A DNA stretch of 64,000 bases from NCBI GenBank assembly GCA_041736625.1, contig JBGSTG010000044.1, positions 31,017-95,016 on the forward strand. Direction: 5' to 3'. Below, piece after piece: positions 9,427-16,812 of the stretch. The position numbers and the translations under genes are program-made. The notes under the pieces were generated by a model. The model was given only the letters and a program-made list of their open reading frames with translations. It ran no database searches and was not told where the DNA came from. The first letter of the stretch is position 1, and each line of letters starts with the position of its first letter. This DNA is from M3007 sp041736625 (GTDB taxonomy: Bacteria > Bacteroidota > Bacteroidia > Chitinophagales > Saprospiraceae).

Positions 9427-9963
9427 TTACTGCTTATTCCACTCTTCCCACGTCGTTTTGCTGTACTGCTCTTCGGCGGCGAACGTAAGTTCTTTCATGA
9501 TGGTGGCCGGGTCTTTGAAACCGGGCGACACCATGATGCGTTCGTATTTTTCGTTCAGGTACACAAAACTGGGGTATCCCAACTGACCTTCGAGCAGCGA
9601 GTAGGCGAGTGCGTGGTAACCCCTTCCCCCATTGCTCACATACTGGAACGTCGTGCCGTTGAAAACGATGTCGCCTTTTTGTTCGGCATTGAGTTTTACC
9701 GGGTAAAAATGTTTGGACATGTAAGCCGCTACCTGGGGATCAACAAAGGTGCTTTTATCCATTTTTTTGCACCAGCCGCACCAGTCGGTGTACACATCGA
9801 CGAATATTTTTTTGGGCGCGGTTTGGTTCAAGGCCACCGCCTCTTCCCAGGTGTACCATTTCATTTCCACGGTTTGCGGGGTGGGTTTGGACGGCCATAC
9901 AAAGGCGCAACATACAGCGACTGCCACGGCAGAGAAGGCGACAGCCAGGATTGTTTTGTTCAT
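9427..9963 (-). CDS. membrane-anchored or exported thioredoxin-fold protein (WCGWC)
   Basis: A 178-residue protein with an N-terminal hydrophobic export segment (about residues 3-22) and a thioredoxin-like domain. Its active site WCGWCKKMDK near residue 62 is followed by VNSPxxxP-like NAEQKGD and GYPSFVYL, the latter giving the conserved cis-proline. CGWC with an adjacent KKMD is typical of the Thioredoxin_7/DUF255-type periplasmic thiol proteins of Bacteroidota. It probably reduces or isomerises disulfides in the periplasm; its partner is unknown. It has its own well-formed promoter upstream and shares the downstream bidirectional terminator, so it looks monocistronic. Confidence 0.87.
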   Translation of the reverse strand: MNKTILAVAFSAVAVAVCCAFVWPSKPTPQTVEMKWYTWEEAVALNQTAPKKIFVDVYTDWCGWCKKMDKSTFVDPQVAAYMSKHFYPVKLNAEQKGDIVFNGTTFQYVSNGGRGYHALAYSLLEGQLGYPSFVYLNEKYERIMVSPGFKDPATIMKELTFAAEEQYSKTTWEEWNKQ

Positions 9964-9981
9964 GCGGACAATTTTTTTCTA

Positions 9982-10012
9982 CAAATGTACCGGGAATTTC
10001 CAAACCAGTCAA
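9982..10012 (-). promoter_or_regulatory. Bacteroidota promoter (TTG-N20-TACATTTG) for the thioredoxin-fold gene
   Basis: Read on the minus strand, TTG (10012-10010) is followed by 20 bases and TACATTTG (9989-9982). Spacing and both boxes fit the -33/-7 consensus recognised by the Bacteroidota primary sigma factor. The predicted start of transcription lies about 13 bases before the ATG. Confidence 0.7.
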
Positions 10013-10025
10013 GCCCCCGGCAACC

Positions 10026-11018
10026 TCACCGGGCAAACGGCTCGGCGTCCATCCCTGCAAATTTACCTTCCAGAAAGCGATAATACCCGGCTATGCCGAT
10101 CATGGCGGCATTATCGGTGCAATATTCAAATGCGGGAATGTAGGTTGTCCATCCTTCCTTGGCGCCGAGTGCGGCCAATCCGGTGCGCAGGCCGGAGTTG
10201 GCACTCACTCCGCCGGCAATGGCTACGTGGCGGATGCCGGTCTGGCGCGCCGCCTTGCGCAGTTTCTTGAGCAGTATGCCGACGATGGCGTGTTGCACCG
10301 ACGCGCAAATGTCCGCAAGATGGGCTTCGATAAATCCCGGATGTTGGTCTGTTTTTTCCCGGAGAAAATATCGGACCGCAGTCTTTAAACCGCTGAAACT
10401 GAAGTTCAGACCGGGTGTGGCGGCTTCCGGAAAAGGGAATACAGGGTTGCCCTGTGCCGCCAGCCTGTCGATGTGCGGGCCGGCAGGATAACCCAGGCCG
10501 AGCATTTTGCCCGCTTTGTCGAACGCTTCGCCGGCGGCATCGTCGAGGGTCTCCCCGAGCACCTGCATATCGTGAAAACCATTGACCCGCACGATCTGGG
10601 TGTGCCCGCCGCTGACCGTCAGGCAAAGAAAAGGAAACGGGGGGTGGGGCGCCTCGGCAAAATGCGCCAGTACGTGCGCCTGCATGTGGTGAACGTCGAC
10701 CAAAGGGATGTCGAGGCTCAACGACAAGGCTTTGGCAAAGGAAGTACCCACGATCAGGGCGCCCAAAAGGCCCGGGCCCCGCGTAAACGCAATCGCGTCG
10801 AGCTCATGCAATGTCACGCGGGCCGTGCGGAGCGCCGCGTCGACCACCGGAATAATATTCGCCTGATGGGCCCGCGAGGCCACCTCCGGCACCACCCCGC
10901 CGTACAACTCGTGCACTTGTTGGTTGGCGATGATGTTGGACAATACCCGGCCCTCGTGGACAACAGCCGCCGCAGTGTCGTCGCACGACGATTCAATCGA
11001 CAAAATGGTTACCCCCAT
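10026..11018 (-). CDS. tsaD: tRNA N6-adenosine threonylcarbamoyltransferase
   Basis: A 330-residue TsaD/Kae1/Gcp protein that transfers the threonylcarbamoyl group to A37 of ANN-decoding tRNAs, working with TsaB and TsaE (neither is nearby). It shows the ASKHA start ILSIESSCDDTA, the metal-binding DVHHMQAHVLAHF with the two histidines, VSGGHTQIV, and a C-terminal NAAMIGIAG segment. The length is normal. The ATG at 11018 begins directly at the conserved N-terminal strand. A -7 element ends only four bases upstream of this ATG, so the mRNA may be leaderless. Confidence 0.96.
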   Translation of the reverse strand: MGVTILSIESSCDDTAAAVVHEGRVLSNIIANQQVHELYGGVVPEVASRAHQANIIPVVDAALRTARVTLHELDAIAFTRGPGLLGALIVGTSFAKALSLSLDIPLVDVHHMQAHVLAHFAEAPHPPFPFLCLTVSGGHTQIVRVNGFHDMQVLGETLDDAAGEAFDKAGKMLGLGYPAGPHIDRLAAQGNPVFPFPEAATPGLNFSFSGLKTAVRYFLREKTDQHPGFIEAHLADICASVQHAIVGILLKKLRKAARQTGIRHVAIAGGVSANSGLRTGLAALGAKEGWTTYIPAFEYCTDNAAMIGIAGYYRFLEGKFAGMDAEPFAR

Positions 11019-11022
11019 CCCG

Positions 11023-11030
11023 CAAAAGTA
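11023..11030 (-). promoter_or_regulatory. -7 element TACTTTTG placed 4 bases before the tsaD start
   Basis: The minus-strand TACTTTTG fits TAnnTTTG exactly, and only four bases separate it from the ATG at 11018. With normal Bacteroidota spacing, transcription would begin at or next to the start codon. No convincing -33 box is seen. Confidence 0.5.
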
Positions 11031-11113
11031 ACAAGATTGGCACGATTATTTCTGCACTTGCCAATACCCGGTATTTGGTAAACCTCCCTTTCTTCACCCA
11101 ACTGTATTGCGAT

Positions 11114-11521
11114 ATGTTCGGTACGACTACCAAGGAAAAAAGTGTCTCCATCCAGCCGAAAGGCGTTTCAATCAATGGCCCTGAACGGGATAGTGGTTCC
11201 ACCACCGTGATCGCCAAAGGTTCGGTGGTGGAGGGTAAATTTGCCAGCACAGAAAACGTTCGCCTGGACGGCACCGTCAAGGGAGAGGTGAAAACCGACA
11301 AACGCTTCGTCATGGGCGAGGGCAGCCTGGTGGAAGGAAACGTCATCGTGCGCGACGCCGCCATCAAAGGCCGTGTGAAGGGCGATCTGATCGTCAAAGA
11401 ATCCCTTTTGCTCCACGATACGGCTTTTGTGGAAGGAAACATCACTGCCAAAACCATCACGGTGGAGGAAGGCGCCCGGTACAACGGCATCTGCAAAGTC
11501 GGAACAGGTACAAAAGATTAA
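11114..11521 (+). CDS. bactofilin (polymer-forming cytoskeletal protein)
   Basis: A 135-residue protein dominated by a right-handed beta-helix built of short repeats: STTVIAKGSVVEGKF, VRLDGTVKGEV, FVMGEGSLVEGNV, AAIKGRVKGDL, TAFVEGNITAKT. This is the bactofilin fold, which self-assembles into filaments on the cytoplasmic face of the membrane and positions cell-wall enzymes. I prefer the ATG at 11114 (MFGTTTKEKS), which gives the short charged N-terminal tail usual for the family; an upstream start at 11075 is possible. No transmembrane segment is present. It is followed by the DUF3822 gene on the same strand after about 60 bases. Confidence 0.9.
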   Translation: MFGTTTKEKSVSIQPKGVSINGPERDSGSTTVIAKGSVVEGKFASTENVRLDGTVKGEVKTDKRFVMGEGSLVEGNVIVRDAAIKGRVKGDLIVKESLLLHDTAFVEGNITAKTITVEEGARYNGICKVGTGTKD

Positions 11522-11582
11522 TATTTTGGGCTGGAGACTTGATACTGCCGCAAAGGCTTCCGTACTTTACGGGGTCAAACCC

Positions 11583-12461
11583 ATGCCTGCGTTCAGGCCT
11601 TTGGCTTCGTATATGGCAGACAGCAAAATATCTTATCAGGACGCCGGTCTGGACTACCAGCAGGCGGCCAAGTGCGAGGCGTACACCATCATTGGCTCGG
11701 ATGCCTTGTCCATGTTGGCTGTTGACGACTCCGGAGTCGTTACCGCTGCGGTCTATTACCCGTTTAACAACGCATGGACGGACGCCAGTACGCCGGCCCT
11801 GCGCGCCGTGCTGGCCTCCGACGACGTGTTTCGCCTTCGCTTCCGCAACCACTTCTGCGCCATCTTTCACCCGAGGTTTACCCTGGTGCCCTCCCGGCTG
11901 TTCAACCCTGCCAACCTGCACCCCTATTTCAGCTTGTTGCTGTCGGAAAACAACATGATCTACGGCTACAACCGGTTGCCGGACATGGACTGTGTGGCGG
12001 TGTACGCCCACAAGGAAGAAGAACAGCACATCAGCATGCAACTCAGCGGCCGGGATTCGGCGCCTCACCTGGCCGCCGCTTTTTTGCGGGCTGCCCAATT
12101 CGCTGCGCCGGTACAAGGTCATTCACTCATCGTCAACGTGCGCAATCGGTCGGCACAAGTGGCCGTGTTCGACCGCCAGCACCTGCTGTACTACAACGTG
12201 ACGCCCAACGATGGGCCCGCAGACCTGGTGTACTATATCATGGTGCTTTTCGACCAGTTCCGGCTGAGCCAGCAAACCACGCCGGTGTTCCTGGCCGGAA
12301 ACATACACGCCCAGGAAGAATCGGTTGGGTTGTTGCGCAACTTCATCGAAAGGGTCGCTTTTATCCCGGCCCAGGAAAAACTCCATTTTCCCGCTCTGAG
12401 CAACCCAATTCCGGAACATTTCTTTTTCGAGCTGATCAGTTTGCGGCATTTCGGCCGCTAA
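11583..12461 (+). CDS. DUF3822 family protein
   Basis: A 292-residue cytoplasmic protein matching the Bacteroidota-specific DUF3822 family. It has an early segment YTIIGSDALSMLAVDDSG, a middle HPRFTLVPSRLF, and a later FDRQHLLYYNV and DLVYYIMVLFDQF, in the order seen in that family, whose fold is an actin/hexokinase-like ATPase relic. Its function is unknown. Start choice is uncertain: ATG 11583 or ATG 11613 (MADSKISYQDAGLD), the second fitting the usual N-terminus better. It commonly precedes rsmD in this phylum, as it does here 47 bases downstream. Confidence 0.82.
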   Translation: MPAFRPLASYMADSKISYQDAGLDYQQAAKCEAYTIIGSDALSMLAVDDSGVVTAAVYYPFNNAWTDASTPALRAVLASDDVFRLRFRNHFCAIFHPRFTLVPSRLFNPANLHPYFSLLLSENNMIYGYNRLPDMDCVAVYAHKEEEQHISMQLSGRDSAPHLAAAFLRAAQFAAPVQGHSLIVNVRNRSAQVAVFDRQHLLYYNVTPNDGPADLVYYIMVLFDQFRLSQQTTPVFLAGNIHAQEESVGLLRNFIERVAFIPAQEKLHFPALSNPIPEHFFFELISLRHFGR

Positions 12462-12497
12462 GGCGCCCTCGGCAACCGTATTTCTCCAATAAAACGC

Positions 12498-12505
12498 TAA
12501 TTTTG
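12498..12505 (+). promoter_or_regulatory. -7 element TAATTTTG placed 3 bases before the rsmD start
   Basis: TAATTTTG matches TAnnTTTG and ends three bases before the ATG at 12509, predicting transcription from at or just inside the start codon. A -33 box is not evident, so promoter strength is uncertain. Confidence 0.45.
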
Positions 12506-12508
12506 CCC

Positions 12509-13057
12509 ATGCGCATCATTGGAGGCAAATTCAAGGGCCGTCGTTTCAATCCACCCGCCGACAACTGGCCCACCCGGCCCACCACCGACTACGCCAAAGA
12601 AGCCCTGTTCAACATCCTGACCAATCATTTCGACTTCGAATCGATTCGGGTGCTCGACCTGTTTGGCGGAACGGGCAGCCACAGTTATGAATTCATTTCC
12701 AGGGGCTGCAACGATGTGACGTACGTCGACAAATTCCCGGCCGCTGTGCAGTTTGTCCGGAAAACGGTCGAGCAATTGGGCATTAAGGACAACATCCACA
12801 TTTTTCAAATGGACGTATTCCGGTTCGTGGAATCCGCAAAAGGTACGTTTGACTACGTTTTTGCGGGTCCGCCGTACGCGCTTCCGACCATTGATCTGTT
12901 GCCCAATCTTATTTTGGAAAAAAAATTGCTGAATCCAGAGGGCTGGTTTGTGCTCGAACACAACCCCCACCATAGTTTTTTGGAGCACCCCCAATTGTTC
13001 GATGTGCGCCACTACGGAAAAACCATATTCAGTTTTTTCCACGCCATCGAGTCATAA
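12509..13057 (+). CDS. rsmD: 16S rRNA (guanine-N2) methyltransferase RsmD family
   Basis: A 182-residue SAM-dependent methyltransferase that would modify G966 of 16S rRNA. It has the RsmD N-terminus MRIIGGKFKGRRF, the RPTTDYAKEALFNIL segment, the SAM-binding motif I VLDLFGGTGSHSYEF, and an acidic motif II (VTYVDKF). Oddly, motif IV reads FAGPPYALP, with Gly120 where the family has Asp or Asn (D/NPPY), a residue that normally contacts the target amino group. The codon is GGT at 12866-12868, one base away from GAT. The ATG at 12509 gives the conserved N-terminus; the longer upstream frame is spurious. The final six bases overlap the convergent lipoprotein gene. Confidence 0.9.
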   Translation: MRIIGGKFKGRRFNPPADNWPTRPTTDYAKEALFNILTNHFDFESIRVLDLFGGTGSHSYEFISRGCNDVTYVDKFPAAVQFVRKTVEQLGIKDNIHIFQMDVFRFVESAKGTFDYVFAGPPYALPTIDLLPNLILEKKLLNPEGWFVLEHNPHHSFLEHPQLFDVRHYGKTIFSFFHAIES

Positions 13058-13549
13058 ACGGCACCGGAGGAAGATGGGTTCGGTCTGAACAATGTTGCTC
13101 ACGTGGCCCGCCCTGTCTTTGATGGAAATAAGGTAAAAAACCGTGTCCAACGCCTGAGGGGCAATGTTGATCTCGCAAGGCGGAATGCCGGACTGTACGG
13201 AGTAAATGCAACACGTAGTGGGCAGGAGGATGGATATTTCACCGGAAATGCCGTTTCCGGCGCCTTGCTGCTCAATGTAGGGTATCCTATACGGCGGCTT
13301 GTTGAAGGAGTCGCGCCCGTCTACAATGAAAATACTCTCGCTATCGTCCTTGAAGCCCAGGTCGCCGTCGCCATCGGTAAAAGAAAAGGTGATCAACACG
13401 CTGTCTTCACCCAGACTCGACTGGATGAGAAAATTTTTGGACAGGCTGAGGTATTCAATGACCGGTTCGTCGGGGTAATCCGGCGGATCCACGCAAGTGG
13501 AAGCGACGACGCCGACGCCAGCCGTGAGCAAGAGGAGAAATGCGCGCAT
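13052..13549 (-). CDS. putative exported protein or lipoprotein of unknown function
   Basis: A 165-residue product with an N-terminal hydrophobic export segment ending near STCVDPPDYPDEP. The Cys could be a lipidation site, although Thr at -1 is not ideal. The mature part contains SVLITFSFTDGDGDLGF, a motif seen in Bacteroidota cell-surface proteins with a beta-sandwich. A second part bears a CC pair (LLPTTCCIYS). I do not recognise a functional family. It is divergent from the LuxE-like gene, with only 29 bases between the start codons, and its end overlaps rsmD by six bases. Confidence 0.7.
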   Translation of the reverse strand: MRAFLLLLTAGVGVVASTCVDPPDYPDEPVIEYLSLSKNFLIQSSLGEDSVLITFSFTDGDGDLGFKDDSESIFIVDGRDSFNKPPYRIPYIEQQGAGNGISGEISILLPTTCCIYSVQSGIPPCEINIAPQALDTVFYLISIKDRAGHVSNIVQTEPIFLRCRL

Positions 13550-13554
13550 GGCGG

Positions 13555-13562
13555 TATTTTTG
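13555..13562 (+). promoter_or_regulatory. -7 element TATTTTTG upstream of the LuxE-like gene
   Basis: TATTTTTG fits TAnnTTTG and lies 16 bases before the ATG at 13579, in the 29-base gap between divergent genes. No -33 box is visible at the normal distance, which would fall inside the opposing gene. Confidence 0.4.
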
Positions 13563-13578
13563 CGTTGAATTTACGACT

Positions 13579-14568
13579 ATGATAACAAATGAGCGGGAAG
13601 AAATATTGTGGAAATTGCGCAGTTTGTCGGCAAGCAGCTTTCCCGACGTTGCGGCGGCCGTTTTTCGCTACCAGTCGCGCCAAAACCCGGTATATGCGCG
13701 CTTTTTGGCCTTGCTGAATCGATCCCATACCGAGCTGGCCGATTTCCCTTTCCTGCCGATCCAGGTCTTCAAGCACCACCTGGTTCAGACCGGCGACTGG
13801 CAACCGGAGCGTTTTTTTCTCAGCAGCGGCACCACCGGCCAGATACCGTCGCGCCACGCGGTGCGCGACACCGGTTTTTACGTTGAAAACGCCCTGCTGG
13901 GATTTGCCCAAACATACGGCGATCCGGAGGACTGGTGCATTCTGGCGCTGTTGCCGGCATACCTGGAGCGGGAGGGCTCGTCGCTGGTGCTGATGGCCGA
14001 CGCCTTTATCCGTCGTTCCCGGCATCCGGAGAGCGGTTTTTTCCTGCATGACCACGACCGGCTCGCCACGGCGCTTCAGCGCTGCATTGCCGGCGGTGTG
14101 CCCACCTTGCTGCTGGGGGTGAGTTTTGCCCTGCTTGATTTTGCCGAGGCGCATCCGATGCCTTTACCCGGGGTGGTGATCATGGAAACGGGCGGTATGA
14201 AAGGCCGACGGCAGGAAGTGACGCGTGAAGCACTGCACGGGGTGCTGCAAGTCGCCTTTCAGACCAAACACATCCACTCAGAATACGGCATGACCGAGTT
14301 GTTCTCTCAGGCATACAGTCAGGGTGGGGGACTGTTTACGCCTTCAGCGACCATGCGCATTTTGGCTCGCGACGTTTATGATCCGTTTTCGCCCGCCCGT
14401 CCAGGAAAAACGGGTGTGCTGAACATCATAGACTTGGCCAACCTCGACACCTGCTCGTTCATCGGAACCGAAGACCTGGGCCGGGTTTACGCAGATGGCC
14501 GGTTTGAAGTGCTTGGCCGCCTGGACGCGGCGGAAGTGCGCGGTTGCAACCTGATGGTCGAGTGGTGA
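13579..14568 (+). CDS. LuxE/PaaK-like acyl-protein synthetase or acyltransferase family protein
   Basis: A 329-residue cytoplasmic protein of the adenylate-forming superfamily. FFLSSGTTGQIPSRHAV near residue 80 is the ATP/phosphate-binding loop. Later segments include TGGMKGRR, HSEYGMTELFSQAY (typical adenylation YGxTE-like motif) and LNIIDLANLDTCSFIGTEDLG. The size and layout fit the LuxE-like proteins of Bacteroidota, shorter than PaaK and lacking a full C-terminal lid. It probably activates a carboxylate as acyl-AMP; the substrate is unknown. No other lux-type genes are present, so bioluminescence is not implied. The start at 13579 gives MITNEREEIL and avoids overlap with the divergent gene. 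Confidence 0.8.
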   Translation: MITNEREEILWKLRSLSASSFPDVAAAVFRYQSRQNPVYARFLALLNRSHTELADFPFLPIQVFKHHLVQTGDWQPERFFLSSGTTGQIPSRHAVRDTGFYVENALLGFAQTYGDPEDWCILALLPAYLEREGSSLVLMADAFIRRSRHPESGFFLHDHDRLATALQRCIAGGVPTLLLGVSFALLDFAEAHPMPLPGVVIMETGGMKGRRQEVTREALHGVLQVAFQTKHIHSEYGMTELFSQAYSQGGGLFTPSATMRILARDVYDPFSPARPGKTGVLNIIDLANLDTCSFIGTEDLGRVYADGRFEVLGRLDAAEVRGCNLMVEW

Positions 14569-14577
14569 GCAACGGGA

Positions 14578-15561
14578 TTAGTATGGTGGCGCTTCGGGCT
14601 TGTTCCCCATGATCTGTTCTACCCGGGCATTCACCTCCGGCGTGAGTAAGGGCAGCACGTCGAGGGCGGTGAGCGTTTCGCGGAGCTGCTCCGTTCGGGA
14701 AGCGCCGAGGATGACCGTGCTTACGTTCGGGTTTTGAACGCACCAGGCAATGGCGAATTTGGGCAGGGAGGTGCCCAGTTCCCTGGCCAGCGTGTTGAGT
14801 TGGTGCGCTTTTTCGAGGTGTTCCGGTTTGAGGCTGCGCTCTTTGAGCCATTCGAGGCCTTCCATACCCAGGCGAGTGCCTTCGGGGAACTGCTGCAAAT
14901 ATTTTTCGGTGAGCACACCAGAGCCCAGTGGCGACCAGATGGTGGTGCCCAGTCCCACCGTGCGGTACAGGTCGGCGTATTCCACCTCCACTTTGTGCCG
15001 GTGCAACAGGCTGTATTGCGGCTGTTCCATGAAGGGTGCAATCAAATGATGCTGGCGGGCCACCACGTGCGCCTCCATGATCTCGCTGGCGCTCCATTCG
15101 GAGGTGCCCCAATACAGCACTTTTCCTTGGGCAATGAGGTGGTTCATGGCCCAGACAGTCTCCTCCATCGGCGTATTTTTGTCCGGCCGGTGGCAAAAGA
15201 AAAGATCAAGATAGTCCACCTGCAAGCGGCGAAGGGCGGCGTGGCAGGCTTCCATGACGTGTTTGCGGTTCAGCCCGGTCTGGTTGGGCAGTTTGCCGCC
15301 GTCGCCAAAAAACACCTTGGAGGACACCATCCACGTACTGCGGTTCCATCCCATTTTTTTGAGGACGTTGCCCATCACCACTTCGCTTTTCCCCTGGGCG
15401 TATATTTCGGCGTTGTCGAAAAAATTAACGCCGTGCTCATAAGCGAGCGCCATGAGCTCCTCTGCGGTGGAATCTTCAATTTGTTTGCCGAACGTAAGCC
15501 AGGAGCCCAAAGAAAGGGCGCTGACTTGAACACCGGCACGACCTAGTCTGCGGTAAATCAT
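14578..15561 (-). CDS. aldo/keto reductase (voltage-gated potassium channel beta-subunit type)
   Basis: A 327-residue NADPH-dependent oxidoreductase with a TIM-barrel fold. Its N-terminus is MIYRRLGRAGVQVSALSLGSW. The catalytic Asp/Tyr lie in FFDNAEIYAQGKSE (near residues 50-56), the catalytic Lys in WMVSSKVFF, and the catalytic His in FFCHRPDKNTP. The cofactor segment lies near VILGASRTEQL. The wording is closest to the Kv-beta/YghZ branch of the family. The substrate is unknown. It converges with the LuxE-like gene (9-base gap) and lies 40 bases downstream of a small membrane-protein gene, possibly within the surE transcript. Confidence 0.92.
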   Translation of the reverse strand: MIYRRLGRAGVQVSALSLGSWLTFGKQIEDSTAEELMALAYEHGVNFFDNAEIYAQGKSEVVMGNVLKKMGWNRSTWMVSSKVFFGDGGKLPNQTGLNRKHVMEACHAALRRLQVDYLDLFFCHRPDKNTPMEETVWAMNHLIAQGKVLYWGTSEWSASEIMEAHVVARQHHLIAPFMEQPQYSLLHRHKVEVEYADLYRTVGLGTTIWSPLGSGVLTEKYLQQFPEGTRLGMEGLEWLKERSLKPEHLEKAHQLNTLARELGTSLPKFAIAWCVQNPNVSTVILGASRTEQLRETLTALDVLPLLTPEVNARVEQIMGNKPEAPPY

Positions 15562-15601
15562 AGTGGAAAGTAAGTAAAGTGATAATCTTTAGCTGTGGAC
15601 G

Positions 15602-15901
15602 TTAAAGGATGTAACTCCGGAAATACACCAACCAAAGGACCACCAGCACAAAAGAGGCGATGACGATCCCGCGCATGGCGGCTTCGGCGCGTTGCTTTCT
15701 GAACAAGTTGAGTGGTATTAGGTTCAGCGCAATAGCGATGATGGACAAGGTGCGTTCGCGGAACATGGGCGAAAACCCGGCGCCCGAAGCGGCGCCCTTT
15801 ATTTCCAGAATATTAAAAATCTGATAAAGCAAAATAAATCCCAGCGCCGGAAGCAGTAGTCCGACAAGAATTCCGGTGACAACGCGATTTCTGTTCAGCA
15901 T
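15602..15901 (-). CDS. small two- to three-pass membrane protein, unknown function
   Basis: A 99-residue hydrophobic protein with predicted membrane segments at about residues 8-30, 48-66 and 77-97, the last ending VVLWLVYFRSYIL. No recognisable family motif. It starts 15 bases after the surE stop on the same strand, so it is probably co-transcribed and perhaps translationally coupled. Confidence 0.7.
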   Translation of the reverse strand: MLNRNRVVTGILVGLLLPALGFILLYQIFNILEIKGAASGAGFSPMFRERTLSIIAIALNLIPLNLFRKQRAEAAMRGIVIASFVLVVLWLVYFRSYIL

Positions 15902-15916
15902 GACGATGCAATTGGT

Positions 15917-16687
15917 TCAAAATGATTCGAGCGGCCTGAACTCCCCGATGGCCGGATAGTTGGTCAGGTCGTGCATGGAGGGCACCACGGAGATGAAGCC
16001 GTTTTCCAGGGCGTGCAGGTCGGTGTCCTCGCCGTTGTCCAGATTGATCATCGATCCAGCCAGCCAGTAATACGGTTGGTTATTGGGGTCGCGACCTTGC
16101 ACAAATTCTTCCTTAAAATACGCATTTGCCTGACGGCAGACCCGGATGCCTTTTATCTGTTCGGCTGTTAGTTTGGGAATATTTACGCTGATCAGGTTGC
16201 CCAGGGGCATGCGGTGCAGGAGGCAATAGCGAATAATTTTTTCGACCCAGGGTTGGCTTGCCTCAAAATCTGCGTCGAAGCTGTAGTCGAGCAGCGAAAA
16301 CCCGATGCTCGGTATGCCCTCGAGCGAGGCTTCCATCGCAGCGGAGAGGGTGCCCGAATAGAGGATACTGATGGCGGCATTGCTGCCGTGGTTGATGCCC
16401 GAGAGGCAAAGGTCGACTTTCCGGTCCTTGAGCACGATGTGTTTGGCCAGCTTCACACAATCTACCGGTGTGCCCGAGCATTCCCAGGCTTCAACGCCGT
16501 CAAAGACGCTGACGTGCTTGAGGCGCAGCGGTTCATGGATGGTAATGGCGTGCCCTTTTCCGCTCTGGGGCGAATCGGGCGCTACCACCACCACTTCGCC
16601 CAGGCGGGCGGCAATAGAAACCAAGGCGCGAATGCCGGGCGCCACGATTCCGTCGTCATTGGTAACCAAAATAAGGGGCTTGCTCAT
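15917..16687 (-). CDS. surE: 5'/3'-nucleotidase SurE
   Basis: A 256-residue metal-dependent nucleoside monophosphate phosphatase of the stationary-phase survival family. The N-terminus MSKPLILVTNDDGIVAPG carries the metal-binding DD pair. The catalytic-site Ser lies in PDSPQSGKGHAIT, followed by the GTPVDC and LSGINHGSN motifs. The ATG at 16687 is the conserved start; an open frame continues upstream but is A/T-rich and not conserved. A -7 element ends five bases upstream of the ATG. The gene is divergent from the first LysM gene. Confidence 0.96.
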   Translation of the reverse strand: MSKPLILVTNDDGIVAPGIRALVSIAARLGEVVVVAPDSPQSGKGHAITIHEPLRLKHVSVFDGVEAWECSGTPVDCVKLAKHIVLKDRKVDLCLSGINHGSNAAISILYSGTLSAAMEASLEGIPSIGFSLLDYSFDADFEASQPWVEKIIRYCLLHRMPLGNLISVNIPKLTAEQIKGIRVCRQANAYFKEEFVQGRDPNNQPYYWLAGSMINLDNGEDTDLHALENGFISVVPSMHDLTNYPAIGEFRPLESF

Positions 16688-16692
16688 GCCTG

Positions 16693-16700
16693 CAAAAATA
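16693..16700 (-). promoter_or_regulatory. -7 element TATTTTTG placed 5 bases before the surE start
   Basis: The minus-strand TATTTTTG matches TAnnTTTG and is separated by five bases from the ATG at 16687, again suggesting a leaderless or near-leaderless message. No -33 box was found at 19-21 bases. Confidence 0.45.
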
Positions 16701-16711
16701 GGGCAGCAAAC

Positions 16712-16739
16712 AATAAATTGTATGAATAAACAATTTATT
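16712..16739. promoter_or_regulatory. perfect 10-bp inverted repeat between surE and the LysM genes
   Basis: AATAAATTGT (16712-16721) and ACAATTTATT (16730-16739) form a perfect inverted repeat with an 8-base spacer, inside the A/T-rich 125-base gap between divergent genes. The position upstream of both genes suits an operator. As an RNA hairpin it would be weak. Confidence 0.35.
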
Positions 16740-16812
16740 AAAAAATCCTTGTAAAATTGCAGGTGAATTGGCAAAGAATTTAACCCAATCGTTTAATCAA
16801 ACCCTGATAGCT

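Noticed and set aside
13579..14568. A bioluminescence (lux) operon
   Set aside because: Only one LuxE-like gene is present; luxA, luxB, luxC and luxD are absent, and LuxE-like proteins are common in non-luminous Bacteroidota.
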